DNA from: Candidatus Obscuribacterales bacterium
Lineage (GTDB): Bacteria; Cyanobacteriota; Vampirovibrionia; Obscuribacterales; Obscuribacteraceae
Length of the DNA: 64,000 nt
Assembly: GCA_019745415.1 (NCBI GenBank)
Contig: JAIETF010000051.1
Coordinates: forward strand, 1 to 64,000
Direction: 5' to 3'
The notes under the pieces were generated by a model. It saw only the letters and a program-made list of their open reading frames with translations, did not search any database and was not told the origin of the DNA. The translations under genes were made by a program, and so were the position numbers. This document shows, one piece after another, positions 42,883-51,170 of the stretch; the stretch's first letter is position 1; each line of letters starts with the position of its first letter.

Positions 42883-45009
42883 TCAGGCAAAGGCAGGCAG
42901 TTCAGCAATTTTATGTTGATGCTCTATCTTGAATACCTTCAGAAAGAAACCAAGTTCTGACTCAAGCGTATAGATTATGTTTTCGGCTTTTCGAAAGCCA
43001 TGCTGCTCGCCTTCATAAGCAATATATACAGTAGGGATACCTTTTGCCTTTAGCGCTTTGACCATGGCTTCGGCCTGGTTGGGCGGTACGACTTTATCTT
43101 CCAGCCCCTGAAAGAAAATGACCGGACAAGCAAGCTTATCAATGTGATTGATGGGCGAGCGAGATTGATAAACCGCCTTGCTAAATGGATAAGCTCCCAC
43201 CAAATTATCCAAATAGCGACTCTCAAATTTGTGGGTATCACGCAGTAAGGCTTCAAGATCGCCTATACCGTAATGACTGGCACCGGCTTTGAATACATCG
43301 GTGAAAGTAAGAGCAGCAAGCACAGTGAAACCGCCGGCACTGCCCCCCGATATGGCCACAGCTTGCCGGTCGGCCTTACCGGCAGCAGTGAGATATTTCA
43401 CGGCATTGCAGGCATCTTGCACATCGACTACGCCCCAATTTTGATTGAGTCGTTTTCTATATTCGCGCCCAAAGCCGGTGCTGCCGCCATAGTTGACGTC
43501 AACAAAGGCGAAACCTCTCGAGGTCCAGTATTGCACCGCCAGCGAAAACAAACTAGAGGCACAACCGGTCGGCCCACCGTGACATTTAACAATCAGAGGC
43601 GGCAGGCTGCCTGTAGGTGCATCAAAGTCTTGATTGACCGGAGGATAGTAGAAAGCAAAGGCGGTTTTGCCTGCCTCGGTGGGAAACTCAATCACCTCTG
43701 GACTGGAAAGATAGCCGCTTGGCGGCAGACCGGCCGCTCCGGACTTTATGGTCTGAAAGACAGCCCGCTCTAGGTCGTACTCCACCACGCTGTTGGCAAT
43801 CTGTGCCGAGCCGGCCAGCATACAAACCCGCTTGTCGCCGCCTGTCAGATAGGCAAACTCGGTGTACGGAGCCTCAATGGCAAACACTCGCGACTTGCTT
43901 ACATAACCAAGCATGTCTTCGCCTTCAAAAGCCGGCTCGATACGCACCAAACGCCAGATGCCATGATGGTTGTAAGCGACCACCAAACAGTCTTCAAGAA
44001 CGGCATAGGTAGACTGCCCGAAGACCCACATCGGCAAACCGCATTCGCTTCGTCTCAGCAAATCGAGTGCGACGCCCTCGGCACTGGCTTCAGGCCCCAA
44101 AACCGGCACCGGTTCAAGTTCGTAGAAATCTTTAAGGGCATAAAGCTGCCAATAACCACTCTGGTCGGCCACAAAATAGAGCGTGCCGTCCGCTCCCCAT
44201 TGGGGTTGAAAGACTGAAACATCAGCCCCACCAAGCACTTTGCGATGATTGGTGATGGAGCCGTCTGCACCGACTTCGGCTATGAAAAGAACGCTTTCGT
44301 CCCAAGGCATATTGGGATGCTTCCAAGCCATATAAGCAAGCTTTTTACCGTCTTTGCTAAAGCGCGGGGTAGAGAAAAAGTCATAGCCGCATGTAAGCAT
44401 CATAGGCTCGGCAATTTGGCCAGCCTGAACCGAAGTTTCTTGCTCTCTAGATTTGGCTGGGCTTGGCACGGCAATCGAAGCCAGATAATTTATGGGCTCG
44501 CAGGCGAGACCCTCCAAACCGGGCGCATCAGTCAAATCGACGCCGGTATGATCTTCCACAACGGCAATCAAGCCGCCCTGCCTGGGGTCGAAAACCAGGT
44601 CGGCAAAACGCATGCCCATTGCCCCGGTTACCGCCTGAAAGTCAGCCTTTTCGCCACTTCCAGCAATCTCATAAATTTGTTGGTCGGCCATGCCGACAGC
44701 AAAGACTCGGTCTTTACCCTTGTCAAAACCAACTGTATAAGCACCACCGCCATATTCATGCACCAAGGTGCGCACACTGAACGGGGCGGCGTTGACATCG
44801 GCGACTTGACCATCGGCCCCGCGCCGCACAAGCACTTGTCGACCGCCTTCTTGAGGGCGCCCCTCAAGCCAGTAAAGGGTTTTGCCGTCTGCGCCGTACA
44901 GAGGCTGGCTTAATTTCAAAGAGCCCGCCGCCACGTCTGCAGCCGAAATAGGCGATAGCCAAGCGCCGTAAGCCGCCTGCTTTCTTTGGGTTGTAGTTTG
45001 TTCAGTCAT
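42883..45009 (-). CDS. S9-family serine peptidase (acylaminoacyl/dipeptidyl peptidase type)
   Basis: 708 residues without a signal peptide. The N-terminal ~400 residues form a beta-propeller (for example CGYDFFSTPRFSKDGKKLAY, SVFQPQWGADGTLYFVADQ). The C-terminal alpha/beta hydrolase has GGSAGG (S557), GLEDKVVPP (D638) and EGEQHGF (H670) as the catalytic triad. It degrades short peptides in the cytosol. Divergently transcribed from the next secreted-protein gene. Confidence 0.9.
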   Translation of the reverse strand: MTEQTTTQRKQAAYGAWLSPISAADVAAGSLKLSQPLYGADGKTLYWLEGRPQEGGRQVLVRRGADGQVADVNAAPFSVRTLVHEYGGGAYTVGFDKGKDRVFAVGMADQQIYEIAGSGEKADFQAVTGAMGMRFADLVFDPRQGGLIAVVEDHTGVDLTDAPGLEGLACEPINYLASIAVPSPAKSREQETSVQAGQIAEPMMLTCGYDFFSTPRFSKDGKKLAYMAWKHPNMPWDESVLFIAEVGADGSITNHRKVLGGADVSVFQPQWGADGTLYFVADQSGYWQLYALKDFYELEPVPVLGPEASAEGVALDLLRRSECGLPMWVFGQSTYAVLEDCLVVAYNHHGIWRLVRIEPAFEGEDMLGYVSKSRVFAIEAPYTEFAYLTGGDKRVCMLAGSAQIANSVVEYDLERAVFQTIKSGAAGLPPSGYLSSPEVIEFPTEAGKTAFAFYYPPVNQDFDAPTGSLPPLIVKCHGGPTGCASSLFSLAVQYWTSRGFAFVDVNYGGSTGFGREYRKRLNQNWGVVDVQDACNAVKYLTAAGKADRQAVAISGGSAGGFTVLAALTFTDVFKAGASHYGIGDLEALLRDTHKFESRYLDNLVGAYPFSKAVYQSRSPINHIDKLACPVIFFQGLEDKVVPPNQAEAMVKALKAKGIPTVYIAYEGEQHGFRKAENIIYTLESELGFFLKVFKIEHQHKIAELPAFA

Positions 45010-45056
45010 GCTATATAAATTACTACGTTTATTGCGATATTTATACAGCCGGCTGC

Positions 45057-45062
45057 TATTCT
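45057..45062 (+). promoter_or_regulatory. Candidate -10 for a leaderless mRNA
   Basis: TATTCT, exactly 6 nt, then ATG at 45069. No SD is present. TTGCGA lies 19 nt upstream as a poor -35. Confidence 0.35.
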
Positions 45063-45068
45063 AATACA

Positions 45069-45785
45069 ATGAAACAAGCCCTCAAGAGACCAGTCGCAAG
45101 AAAATCATGCCACTATAGCCAGTGGCAGTATATGGGGCTTTTCGCCTTACTATTTTCTGCTTTTAACGCCCTAATGGCGCCCCTTGCTCAAGGTGAAACC
45201 CTGCAGGGCGGTGTAGAAGAGCAGGTGCAATTACCCTATATCAACCTGCAAGCCATGGTGCCGCAGCTTGATCAGGACGGGCTTTCGTTTAAGGAAAACT
45301 GTATTGAGTTTGACCCCGAAAACCTCTATTTGCAAAAGCAAAACGGGCGCTATTTGATTTTTGGAAAAGAGGGCGAAAAATCAATTTGGTTGCTCGACTT
45401 CGGTGACAAGGGCAAGGCAGCCGAACAAGCGCTGATGACCATCAAAGGCTATGGCTTTAACAAATACTGCCGCTGCGGCAAAAGCAATTCAATGAAATAT
45501 TTTCTGATTAACAATCAGGCGCCGCAAGGCATACCAGAAAGCTTGCTCAAAGAAATGAAAGTGCCGGAAGACAGCTTGCCGGTTTATATCGGCGAAGTAA
45601 AAGCCGAGAAAGTGCAGAATAGCTGGAAGGTAGTGCAAGGGCCAGGCGGCCAAGAATGGATGCTCGACTTTGGCGGCGATGAAAACGCCGCTCGCCAAGC
45701 TGTAGAAATAATCAAGCACTATGGTTTCAGCAAACAAGTCTTCATCGGCAGGCCCGGGGCGCCGCTGCAATTCTTCCGCAAATAG
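45069..45785 (+). CDS. Secreted protein with two copies of a W-x-L-D-F-G repeat
   Basis: 238 residues. A basic N-terminus and a hydrophobic segment (about 22-42, ending PLAQG) form a signal peptide. Two units follow: SIWLLDFGDKGKAAEQAL...YGFNKYCRCG...MKYFLIN and EWMLDFGGDENAARQAV...YGFSKQVFIG...LQFFRK. Such repeats occur in diverse secreted bacterial proteins of unknown role. It lies just before the molybdopterin operon, but a functional link is not evident. Confidence 0.7.
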   Translation: MKQALKRPVARKSCHYSQWQYMGLFALLFSAFNALMAPLAQGETLQGGVEEQVQLPYINLQAMVPQLDQDGLSFKENCIEFDPENLYLQKQNGRYLIFGKEGEKSIWLLDFGDKGKAAEQALMTIKGYGFNKYCRCGKSNSMKYFLINNQAPQGIPESLLKEMKVPEDSLPVYIGEVKAEKVQNSWKVVQGPGGQEWMLDFGGDENAARQAVEIIKHYGFSKQVFIGRPGAPLQFFRK

Positions 45786-45860
45786 TGACTTAAGGGTAAG
45801 AATCCTTAAATATCTTATTTTCACCAGAGTAATATCATTGTGCCTGAGAGGGATTACACT

Positions 45861-46103
45861 GTGAAAACCATTAAAATTCGGTACTTCGCCATGCTCAGGG
45901 AAGAAACCGGCAAAGATTGGGAAGACCTCAAAACAAACGCCTCCAACCTGGTGGAGCTTTTTGACGAACTGAAAGGGCTTTACCATTTCAGTCTGCCCAG
46001 AGAAGCACTGCGCGCTGCAGTCAATAACAGCTTTTGCGATTGGCAGGAACAACTCGTAGATGGGTCGGAAGTAGTGCTCGTCCCGCCGGTAGCCGGCGGC
46101 TAA
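45861..46103 (+). CDS. moaD: Molybdopterin synthase small subunit
   Basis: 80 residues with a ubiquitin-like fold (KTIKIRYFAMLREETGKDW) and the terminal Gly-Gly (VPPVAGG) that carries the thiocarboxylate used to make molybdopterin. The GTG at 45861 is preceded by GAGAGGGA (45846-45853) at 7 nt and gives the normal family length. An earlier in-frame GTG at 45840 is less likely. First gene of the molybdenum-cofactor operon. Confidence 0.92.
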   Translation: MKTIKIRYFAMLREETGKDWEDLKTNASNLVELFDELKGLYHFSLPREALRAAVNNSFCDWQEQLVDGSEVVLVPPVAGG

Positions 46104-46127
46104 ACTAAAGAGAGACTGAATAATTAG

Positions 46128-46601
46128 ATGATTACTTTTTCAATTACCGACAAAGAAATAGACTGCGCTTCTCTGAGAGAGAAACTAGGCACAGCCGAAG
46201 ACGGGGCTGTACTGGTTTTTGAAGGGATTGTGCGCAATCATAACGAAGGCAAAGCAGTCAGAACGCTGTTCTATGAAGCCTGCGAAAGCCTAGCTTGTGC
46301 CGAGGCTGAGCGCATAATGACCGAGGCTGTTTTCAAATTTGGTTTAAACCGCATTGTATGCGTGCATCGCACCGGTCATCTCAACGTAGGTGATGCAGCT
46401 GTATTTGTCGGCGTAAGCACTGGTCACAGGGGTGAAGCTTTTGCCGGTTGTCGTTATGTAATAGACGAAATCAAACACAGATTGCCTATTTGGAAAAAGG
46501 AACACTATCAAGACGGTAGCCACGAATGGGTGAACTGCAGTCACCATGAGCACAATCATCAACACAGCCCCAAGTCTGATCACGGAGAAGTCTCGGTTTG
46601 A
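46128..46601 (+). CDS. moaE: Molybdopterin synthase large subunit
   Basis: 157 residues. With MoaD it converts precursor Z (cPMP) to molybdopterin. Visible signatures are FEGIVRNHNEGKAV, FYEACESLA, HRTGHLNVGDAAV and the active-site KHRLPIWKKE (K116, K123). The C-terminus has an extra His-rich tail (HHEHNHQH) not found in most relatives, possibly binding metal. Its stop overlaps the moaA start by four bases (TTGA). Confidence 0.95.
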   Translation: MITFSITDKEIDCASLREKLGTAEDGAVLVFEGIVRNHNEGKAVRTLFYEACESLACAEAERIMTEAVFKFGLNRIVCVHRTGHLNVGDAAVFVGVSTGHRGEAFAGCRYVIDEIKHRLPIWKKEHYQDGSHEWVNCSHHEHNHQHSPKSDHGEVSV

Positions 46602-47602
46602 GTACGCCCTTGATCGATTCATTCGGCAGACTGCACACCTATTTGCGCATCTCGGTCACCGATCGCTGCAATCTTAGATGTCGCTATTGCATGCCCTCTG
46701 AGGGTTTGCAGTGGAAGAAGCGAGACGAATTGCTTACTTTTGAAGAAATTGAGCGGTTAGCCGGTCTCTTTGTAGACATGGGCGTCAGCAAGATCAGGTT
46801 GACCGGCGGCGAACCCATGCTCAGGCGAGACTTTCCCGACCTGGTGGCAAGACTAGCCGGGCTCAAAGAAACCGGGCTTAAAAAATCCGGCTTGAAAGAC
46901 CTGGCAATGACCACTAATGCTACTTTGCTGTCTGGGCAGGCGGCTCTTTTGAAAGAAAAGGGTTTGAGCCATATCAATATCAGTTTGGACAGCTTCAAAC
47001 CGGAAAGATTCGAACAGATCACCAGGTTGTCTTGTTTCGACGCTGTGAAAGCCGGACTGCAAGAGGCGATTGCCGTTGGTTTCAACAAAATAAAGTTGAA
47101 CATGGTGGTCATCGCCGGCTTCAACGACGATGAAATTCTCGACTTTGCCGCCTTCGCCCGCGAGCACAAGATAAATGTGCGCTTTATTGAGTTTATGCCT
47201 TTCAAAGATAACGATTGGCAGATTGACAAAGTAGTTACTTTCAAAGAGATGAAAGCCTCTCTAGATAAGCATTTCAAGCTCAGCCCAGCCAAGCAAGAAG
47301 TCGGGGATGTGGCACGCGACTTTGACCTGGAAGGGGGTGGCAGTTTGAGCTTCATTACCTCGATGAGTGAGAGCTTCTGTTCCAGCTGCAATAGACTGAG
47401 ACTGACCAGCGACGGCTCAATGAAAAGCTGCCTATTTTACCCGGCTGAAATAAATCTTCGCGATGCCATGAGGCAAAACGCCTCAGATGATGAGCTTCGG
47501 GGTATGATCAGGGGCTGTCTTGCCGGAAAGCCGGAAGCACATCCACCGGCCGAAGAAATCGCTGCCCGGGACAATCGTTCGATGATCGAGATAGGAGGCT
47601 AA
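46598..47602 (+). CDS. moaA: GTP 3',8-cyclase
   Basis: 334 residues. This radical SAM enzyme starts molybdopterin synthesis from GTP. The SAM cluster is CNLRCRYC (C24, C28, C31), and the second, substrate-binding cluster is in SFCSSCNRLRLTSDG with a later SC. TGGEPMLRRD is present, and the chain ends in the conserved Gly-Gly (IEIGG). It starts with TTG inside the moaE stop; no SD is needed with such coupling. Confidence 0.95.
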   Translation: MSTPLIDSFGRLHTYLRISVTDRCNLRCRYCMPSEGLQWKKRDELLTFEEIERLAGLFVDMGVSKIRLTGGEPMLRRDFPDLVARLAGLKETGLKKSGLKDLAMTTNATLLSGQAALLKEKGLSHINISLDSFKPERFEQITRLSCFDAVKAGLQEAIAVGFNKIKLNMVVIAGFNDDEILDFAAFAREHKINVRFIEFMPFKDNDWQIDKVVTFKEMKASLDKHFKLSPAKQEVGDVARDFDLEGGGSLSFITSMSESFCSSCNRLRLTSDGSMKSCLFYPAEINLRDAMRQNASDDELRGMIRGCLAGKPEAHPPAEEIAARDNRSMIEIGG

Positions 47603-47607
47603 GAGCC

Positions 47608-48588
47608 ATGCGGGATATTTCCCAAAAAGTAAGCACCCTGAGAACTGCTGTAGCCAAGGCTGTTTTGCGGGTGAGCCCTTCGACAATCGAACAGATCAAG
47701 AAAAACAGCCTTCCCAAAGGCAATCCACTGGAAGTGGCGAAAGTAGCCGCTATACAAGCTGCTAAGAACACCAGCCAGATTATTCCTTATTGCCATCCAC
47801 TGCCGATCGACTATGTCGGAGTGGAATTTCATCTGGACGAAGACTGTATTGTCATCAAAGTAACAGTTAAAGCCATCTATAAAACCGGGGTGGAGATGGA
47901 AGCCCTGACGGCAGCCTCGGTGGCGGCTTTGACCATATACGACATGGCTAAAATGGTCGACGATTTGATGCTCATAGAGCAAGTCACACTTGAAGAAAAG
48001 CGCGGCGGCAAAAGTGATTATGCCGCCCACGATACTGATGAAAACAGCAGCCGAACCGAGAAAACCAGCAAGCAGAAAGCAGCGGTTTTAACCCTCTCTG
48101 ATAGCCTCTCTAGAGGCAAGGGTGAAGACATCTCGGGCAAGTTACTCACCACCGCCCTTAGCGATGAAGGCTTTGAAGTCGTGGAATACACTATTTTGGC
48201 TGATGATGAAGCCGAAATTGTACCGGCCGCTCGCCGCATTTGCGACGAACTGAAAGCCGATTTGCTAATCACGACCGGCGGTACTGGTTTAGGACCAAGA
48301 GATAGAACACCGGAAGCTTTATCGAGACTGATTGAAAGAGAACTGCCCGGTATCGCAGAAGCCCTGCGCGCCTATGGACAAGAGCGCAATTCTTTTTCTA
48401 TGCTGAGCCGGGCGGTAGCCGGGCAGAGAGACCGCACAATAATCATCAGCCTACCAGGTGCACCGCAGGCGGTGCAAGACGGACTAAAGGTTCTCTTTCC
48501 TGTAATCAAGCATGCTTTCAAAATGATGGAAGGTCATGGGCATAAACACAAAACCCATGAACACAGCAGCGCCCACGGCAAAAAGTAA
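47608..48588 (+). CDS. moaCB: MoaC-MoaB fusion: cyclic pyranopterin monophosphate synthase plus molybdopterin adenylyltransferase-like domain
   Basis: 326 residues. Residues 1-~140 are MoaC (MRDISQKVSTLRTAVA, IPYCHPLPID, VEMEALTAASVAALTIYDM, DDLMLIEQV), which completes cPMP with MoaA. Residues ~155-310 are a MoaB/MogA domain (AAVLTLSDSLSRGKGEDISG, LLITTGGTGLGPRDRTPEA, SLPGAPQAV), which activates molybdopterin by adenylation. Fusion of the two is known in some bacteria. A His-rich tail (HGHKHKTHEHSSAHGKK) closes it. AGGAGG stands upstream of the ATG, 5 bp after moaA. Confidence 0.93.
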   Translation: MRDISQKVSTLRTAVAKAVLRVSPSTIEQIKKNSLPKGNPLEVAKVAAIQAAKNTSQIIPYCHPLPIDYVGVEFHLDEDCIVIKVTVKAIYKTGVEMEALTAASVAALTIYDMAKMVDDLMLIEQVTLEEKRGGKSDYAAHDTDENSSRTEKTSKQKAAVLTLSDSLSRGKGEDISGKLLTTALSDEGFEVVEYTILADDEAEIVPAARRICDELKADLLITTGGTGLGPRDRTPEALSRLIERELPGIAEALRAYGQERNSFSMLSRAVAGQRDRTIIISLPGAPQAVQDGLKVLFPVIKHAFKMMEGHGHKHKTHEHSSAHGKK

Positions 48589-48601
48589 GGAGAGTGAAGC
48601 C

Positions 48602-49888
48602 TTGCTGACTTATAATGAAGCGCTAAAGCTGATACTGCAAGAATGCAGCGCAGAGAAGCCGAAAGCCGAGCTTGTGCCGCTTGATCAAGCAGCTTTTCGT
48701 ATCTTGGCCGAACCGCTTCAAGCACCATTCGACCTGCCTCGCTTCAACAATTCGGCAGTGGACGGCTACGGCGTCATTGTAGACGACCTGCAGGACTGCG
48801 ACAAAAAGCCAGTCACCCTCAAGTTGATTGATACTGTGTCGGCCGGCGACCACAACCTGCTCACCGAACTAAAGAGCGGCCAGTGCATAAAAATCATGAC
48901 CGGTGCAGTTGTGCCTGATGCGGTGGAAGCAGTGGTGATGCGCGAGTTCTGCCAAGAAGAAGATAGGACTGTGACAATCAATTGCCATGGACGCGCCCGC
49001 ATAGGCGAAAATATTCGCCTGACCGGCGAAGAAATGGAAAAGGGACAGACTGTGCTTGATGCCGGCACCAAGCTGACTCCACCGGCTCTTGGACTGGCGG
49101 CGACGGTCGGCAAAGCCCTGCTTAACTGCTATAGACAGCCAAGAATAGCCATTGTTTCTACTGGCGATGAATTGAAGGAACCAGGACAGGAACTTTCTGC
49201 CAGCCAAATCTACAATTCTAATTCTTATGCCATTAAGGCCTGCCTGGCTGGCATGCACTTTCACAACCAGACCGGCGAGTCGGCAAACAACCTGGTTAGA
49301 TGCCTGCACACAAGCGACGACCGCGAAAGCGTCGACTCAACTTTGCAAAAGGCCCTGGAAACAAGCGATGTGATCATTACCCTCGGTGGTGTTTCAATGG
49401 GCGACCGCGACTATGTAAAAGTGTCGCTGGAAGAAAAGGGAGTGAGAACAGTTTTCTGGAAAGTGGCTATTAAGCCCGGCAAACCGGTATATTTTGCAGT
49501 CGCGCCCGGCGGCAAGTTTATCTTTGGGCTGCCCGGCAACCCGGTTTCAGCCCTGGTTACTTTCGAATTGTTTGTCAAACCGGCGCTAAAAATATTGCAA
49601 GGCGAAAAGAGCGCCGCACCACATATAGTATCAGCTCGCCTACAAGCAGCCTTGAAGAAAAAAGCCGGACGCTTAGATTTTGTCAGAGCAAACCTGGCTG
49701 AAAACGCCAGCCGTAAGCACGAAGAAGACCAAACCTGGAAGCCGCCCTATCTTGTTACACCCACTAGAGGTCAAGACTCGCACATGCTTACCGGCTTGGT
49801 CAAAGCCGACGCCCTCATTCACTTTGAACAAGAGCTGGAATACGCACCGGAAGGCGCCGAAGTCAAAGCTCAAATACTCCACTGGTAA
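48602..49888 (+). CDS. moeA: Molybdopterin molybdenumtransferase
   Basis: 428 residues. It inserts molybdate into adenylated molybdopterin. The family signatures are LPRFNNSAVDGYG, IMTGAVVPDAVEAVV, IVSTGDELKEPG, ITLGGVSMGDRDYV, KVAIKPGKPVYFA and GLPGNPVSALVTFELF. The TTG at 48602 was chosen: it follows AAGGAGAG (48587-48594) by 7 nt and gives the standard N-terminus (LLTYNEALKLIL), while upstream in-frame ATGs would lie inside moaCB. Last enzyme gene of the operon. Confidence 0.93.
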   Translation: MLTYNEALKLILQECSAEKPKAELVPLDQAAFRILAEPLQAPFDLPRFNNSAVDGYGVIVDDLQDCDKKPVTLKLIDTVSAGDHNLLTELKSGQCIKIMTGAVVPDAVEAVVMREFCQEEDRTVTINCHGRARIGENIRLTGEEMEKGQTVLDAGTKLTPPALGLAATVGKALLNCYRQPRIAIVSTGDELKEPGQELSASQIYNSNSYAIKACLAGMHFHNQTGESANNLVRCLHTSDDRESVDSTLQKALETSDVIITLGGVSMGDRDYVKVSLEEKGVRTVFWKVAIKPGKPVYFAVAPGGKFIFGLPGNPVSALVTFELFVKPALKILQGEKSAAPHIVSARLQAALKKKAGRLDFVRANLAENASRKHEEDQTWKPPYLVTPTRGQDSHMLTGLVKADALIHFEQELEYAPEGAEVKAQILHW

Positions 49889-49947
49889 CCCTCAAGATCT
49901 CTTGGATTAAGCTATTCCCCCATTCTTTATGCAGAGAGGCTAGATTT

Positions 49948-50556
49948 TTGAAAGTTCGACCAGCTGGGAAATTATGGCTAATGGCATTTTTAATGGCGGG
50001 GTATTTCGCCTTTCTTTCCGCCCAAACAGAAAAGCCCGCCTTTGGTCAAAACAGCAGCGCAAGCAATAACCAAACCGGCAAAACCGAAGCCAAAGCAGTG
50101 CTGCGCGAATATGACGATATCACCTCAGAAGAATTTGAAAGCCCACGCATACTTATATTGAAAGCCCAGCAAGCCTTGCGGCACAGAGACGTAGACCGCG
50201 CCGTCAGCCAGATGGAAAGGGCTCTGGCACTGGCCCCCAAAGATGTGGACGTGCATTACTTTTATGCTCTTTCGCTGGAAGCAAAAATGAAGCGGGCCCG
50301 TTTCAAAGACGAAAAAACTTTCGGCAATTGTGTTTCGTCCTGGCTCAAACTCTATCGGGGAGAGGTGGGGGACGAAAAGGGCCTGACTTTTAAAGGCGTG
50401 GGACTGGCAGCCGGCTCTTTCTCTGACGATGAAATGGCAATGCAAGGCAAAGAGCATTTGCTCAGTTTGGTCGGTTTCTTACCCAAAGCCTGGGAATCAG
50501 ACAAGAAATATGTAAAGCGGGCAGTAGCCAGTCTGGGACAAACAAGTCCGCATTAG
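49948..50556 (+). CDS. Exported TPR-like protein
   Basis: 202 residues with a TTG start preceded by AGAGAGG. A signal peptide (LWLMAFLMAGYFAFLSAQT) is followed by a short TPR-like pair (LKAQQALRHRDVDRAVSQME, RALALAPKDVDVHYFYALSL) and a C-terminal helical part. It lies 59 bp after moeA in the same direction; a link to molybdenum enzymes is unproven. Confidence 0.65.
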   Translation: MKVRPAGKLWLMAFLMAGYFAFLSAQTEKPAFGQNSSASNNQTGKTEAKAVLREYDDITSEEFESPRILILKAQQALRHRDVDRAVSQMERALALAPKDVDVHYFYALSLEAKMKRARFKDEKTFGNCVSSWLKLYRGEVGDEKGLTFKGVGLAAGSFSDDEMAMQGKEHLLSLVGFLPKAWESDKKYVKRAVASLGQTSPH

Positions 50557-50612
50557 ACTTACACAAATGAGACCGACTGAAAAACTAGTTTTAGACTGAT
50601 TTATCTAAGCTT

Positions 50613-51071
50613 CTAAGCTTCTAGAGGATCCTTGAGACTGTCCAACACTTCTATAGCTGCTTTTTGGCCGGCAGCCGATTGGGTATTCACCCCTTCTTTG
50701 ACAGTGACGAGGAAGCGACTGCCCGAGCAAAAGAACTGGTGCAAAAGCGGTTTCAAGTCAAGCAAGCGGTCATGTTGATCGTGTACGAAGCTTTTTAGGT
50801 CGTAGGCAATCAAACCGTTGGCGTGGCTTAGCTGCTGCACGGCTTGATGAAGCCCAATGCCGGGCTGGGTACCGATATCGTCAAATTTATCGACCAATTC
50901 GAAATTATTGGCCAGGCAATATTCTTCAATCTGGCTGAACTGCAGCTGGGCAGCAACCCTCGACTCGGCCCGGGCATAGGCCACCAGCCTCACCGGATGA
51001 CTAAAATGAGAAGCAGCCGTGCGAAACCAGGGACGGCTGCCGTTACAAATACAATTTCTATCCATTTCCAT
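50613..51071 (-). CDS. Stand-alone resolvase-like domain lacking catalytic residues
   Basis: About 152 residues. The centre follows the serine-recombinase N-terminal fold: RLVAYARAESRVAAQLQFSQ, EEYCLANNFELVDKFDDIGTQPG, LIAYDLKSFVHDQHDRLLDL, FLVTVKEGVNTQSAAGQKA. The usual LDRLSR arginines read DLKSFVH, the SG-x-x-R-P loop is altered, and there is no DNA-binding domain. It is probably a degenerate or repurposed domain. The start is uncertain (ATG at 51071 or 51065). Confidence 0.55.
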   Translation of the reverse strand: MEMDRNCICNGSRPWFRTAASHFSHPVRLVAYARAESRVAAQLQFSQIEEYCLANNFELVDKFDDIGTQPGIGLHQAVQQLSHANGLIAYDLKSFVHDQHDRLLDLKPLLHQFFCSGSRFLVTVKEGVNTQSAAGQKAAIEVLDSLKDPLEA

Positions 51072-51170
51072 AAATGACCTGAGTACCACCTGGAAACAGA
51101 ATATATAAAATTGGACCCGCGGGGAATTGACCGCAAGAATGAAAAGGGGTAAAACCCAAGGATGATTTAT

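Noticed and set aside
50582-50593. AAAACTAGTTTT palindrome after the TPR gene
   Set aside because: A-T rich and without loop or T-run context; no support as terminator or operator.
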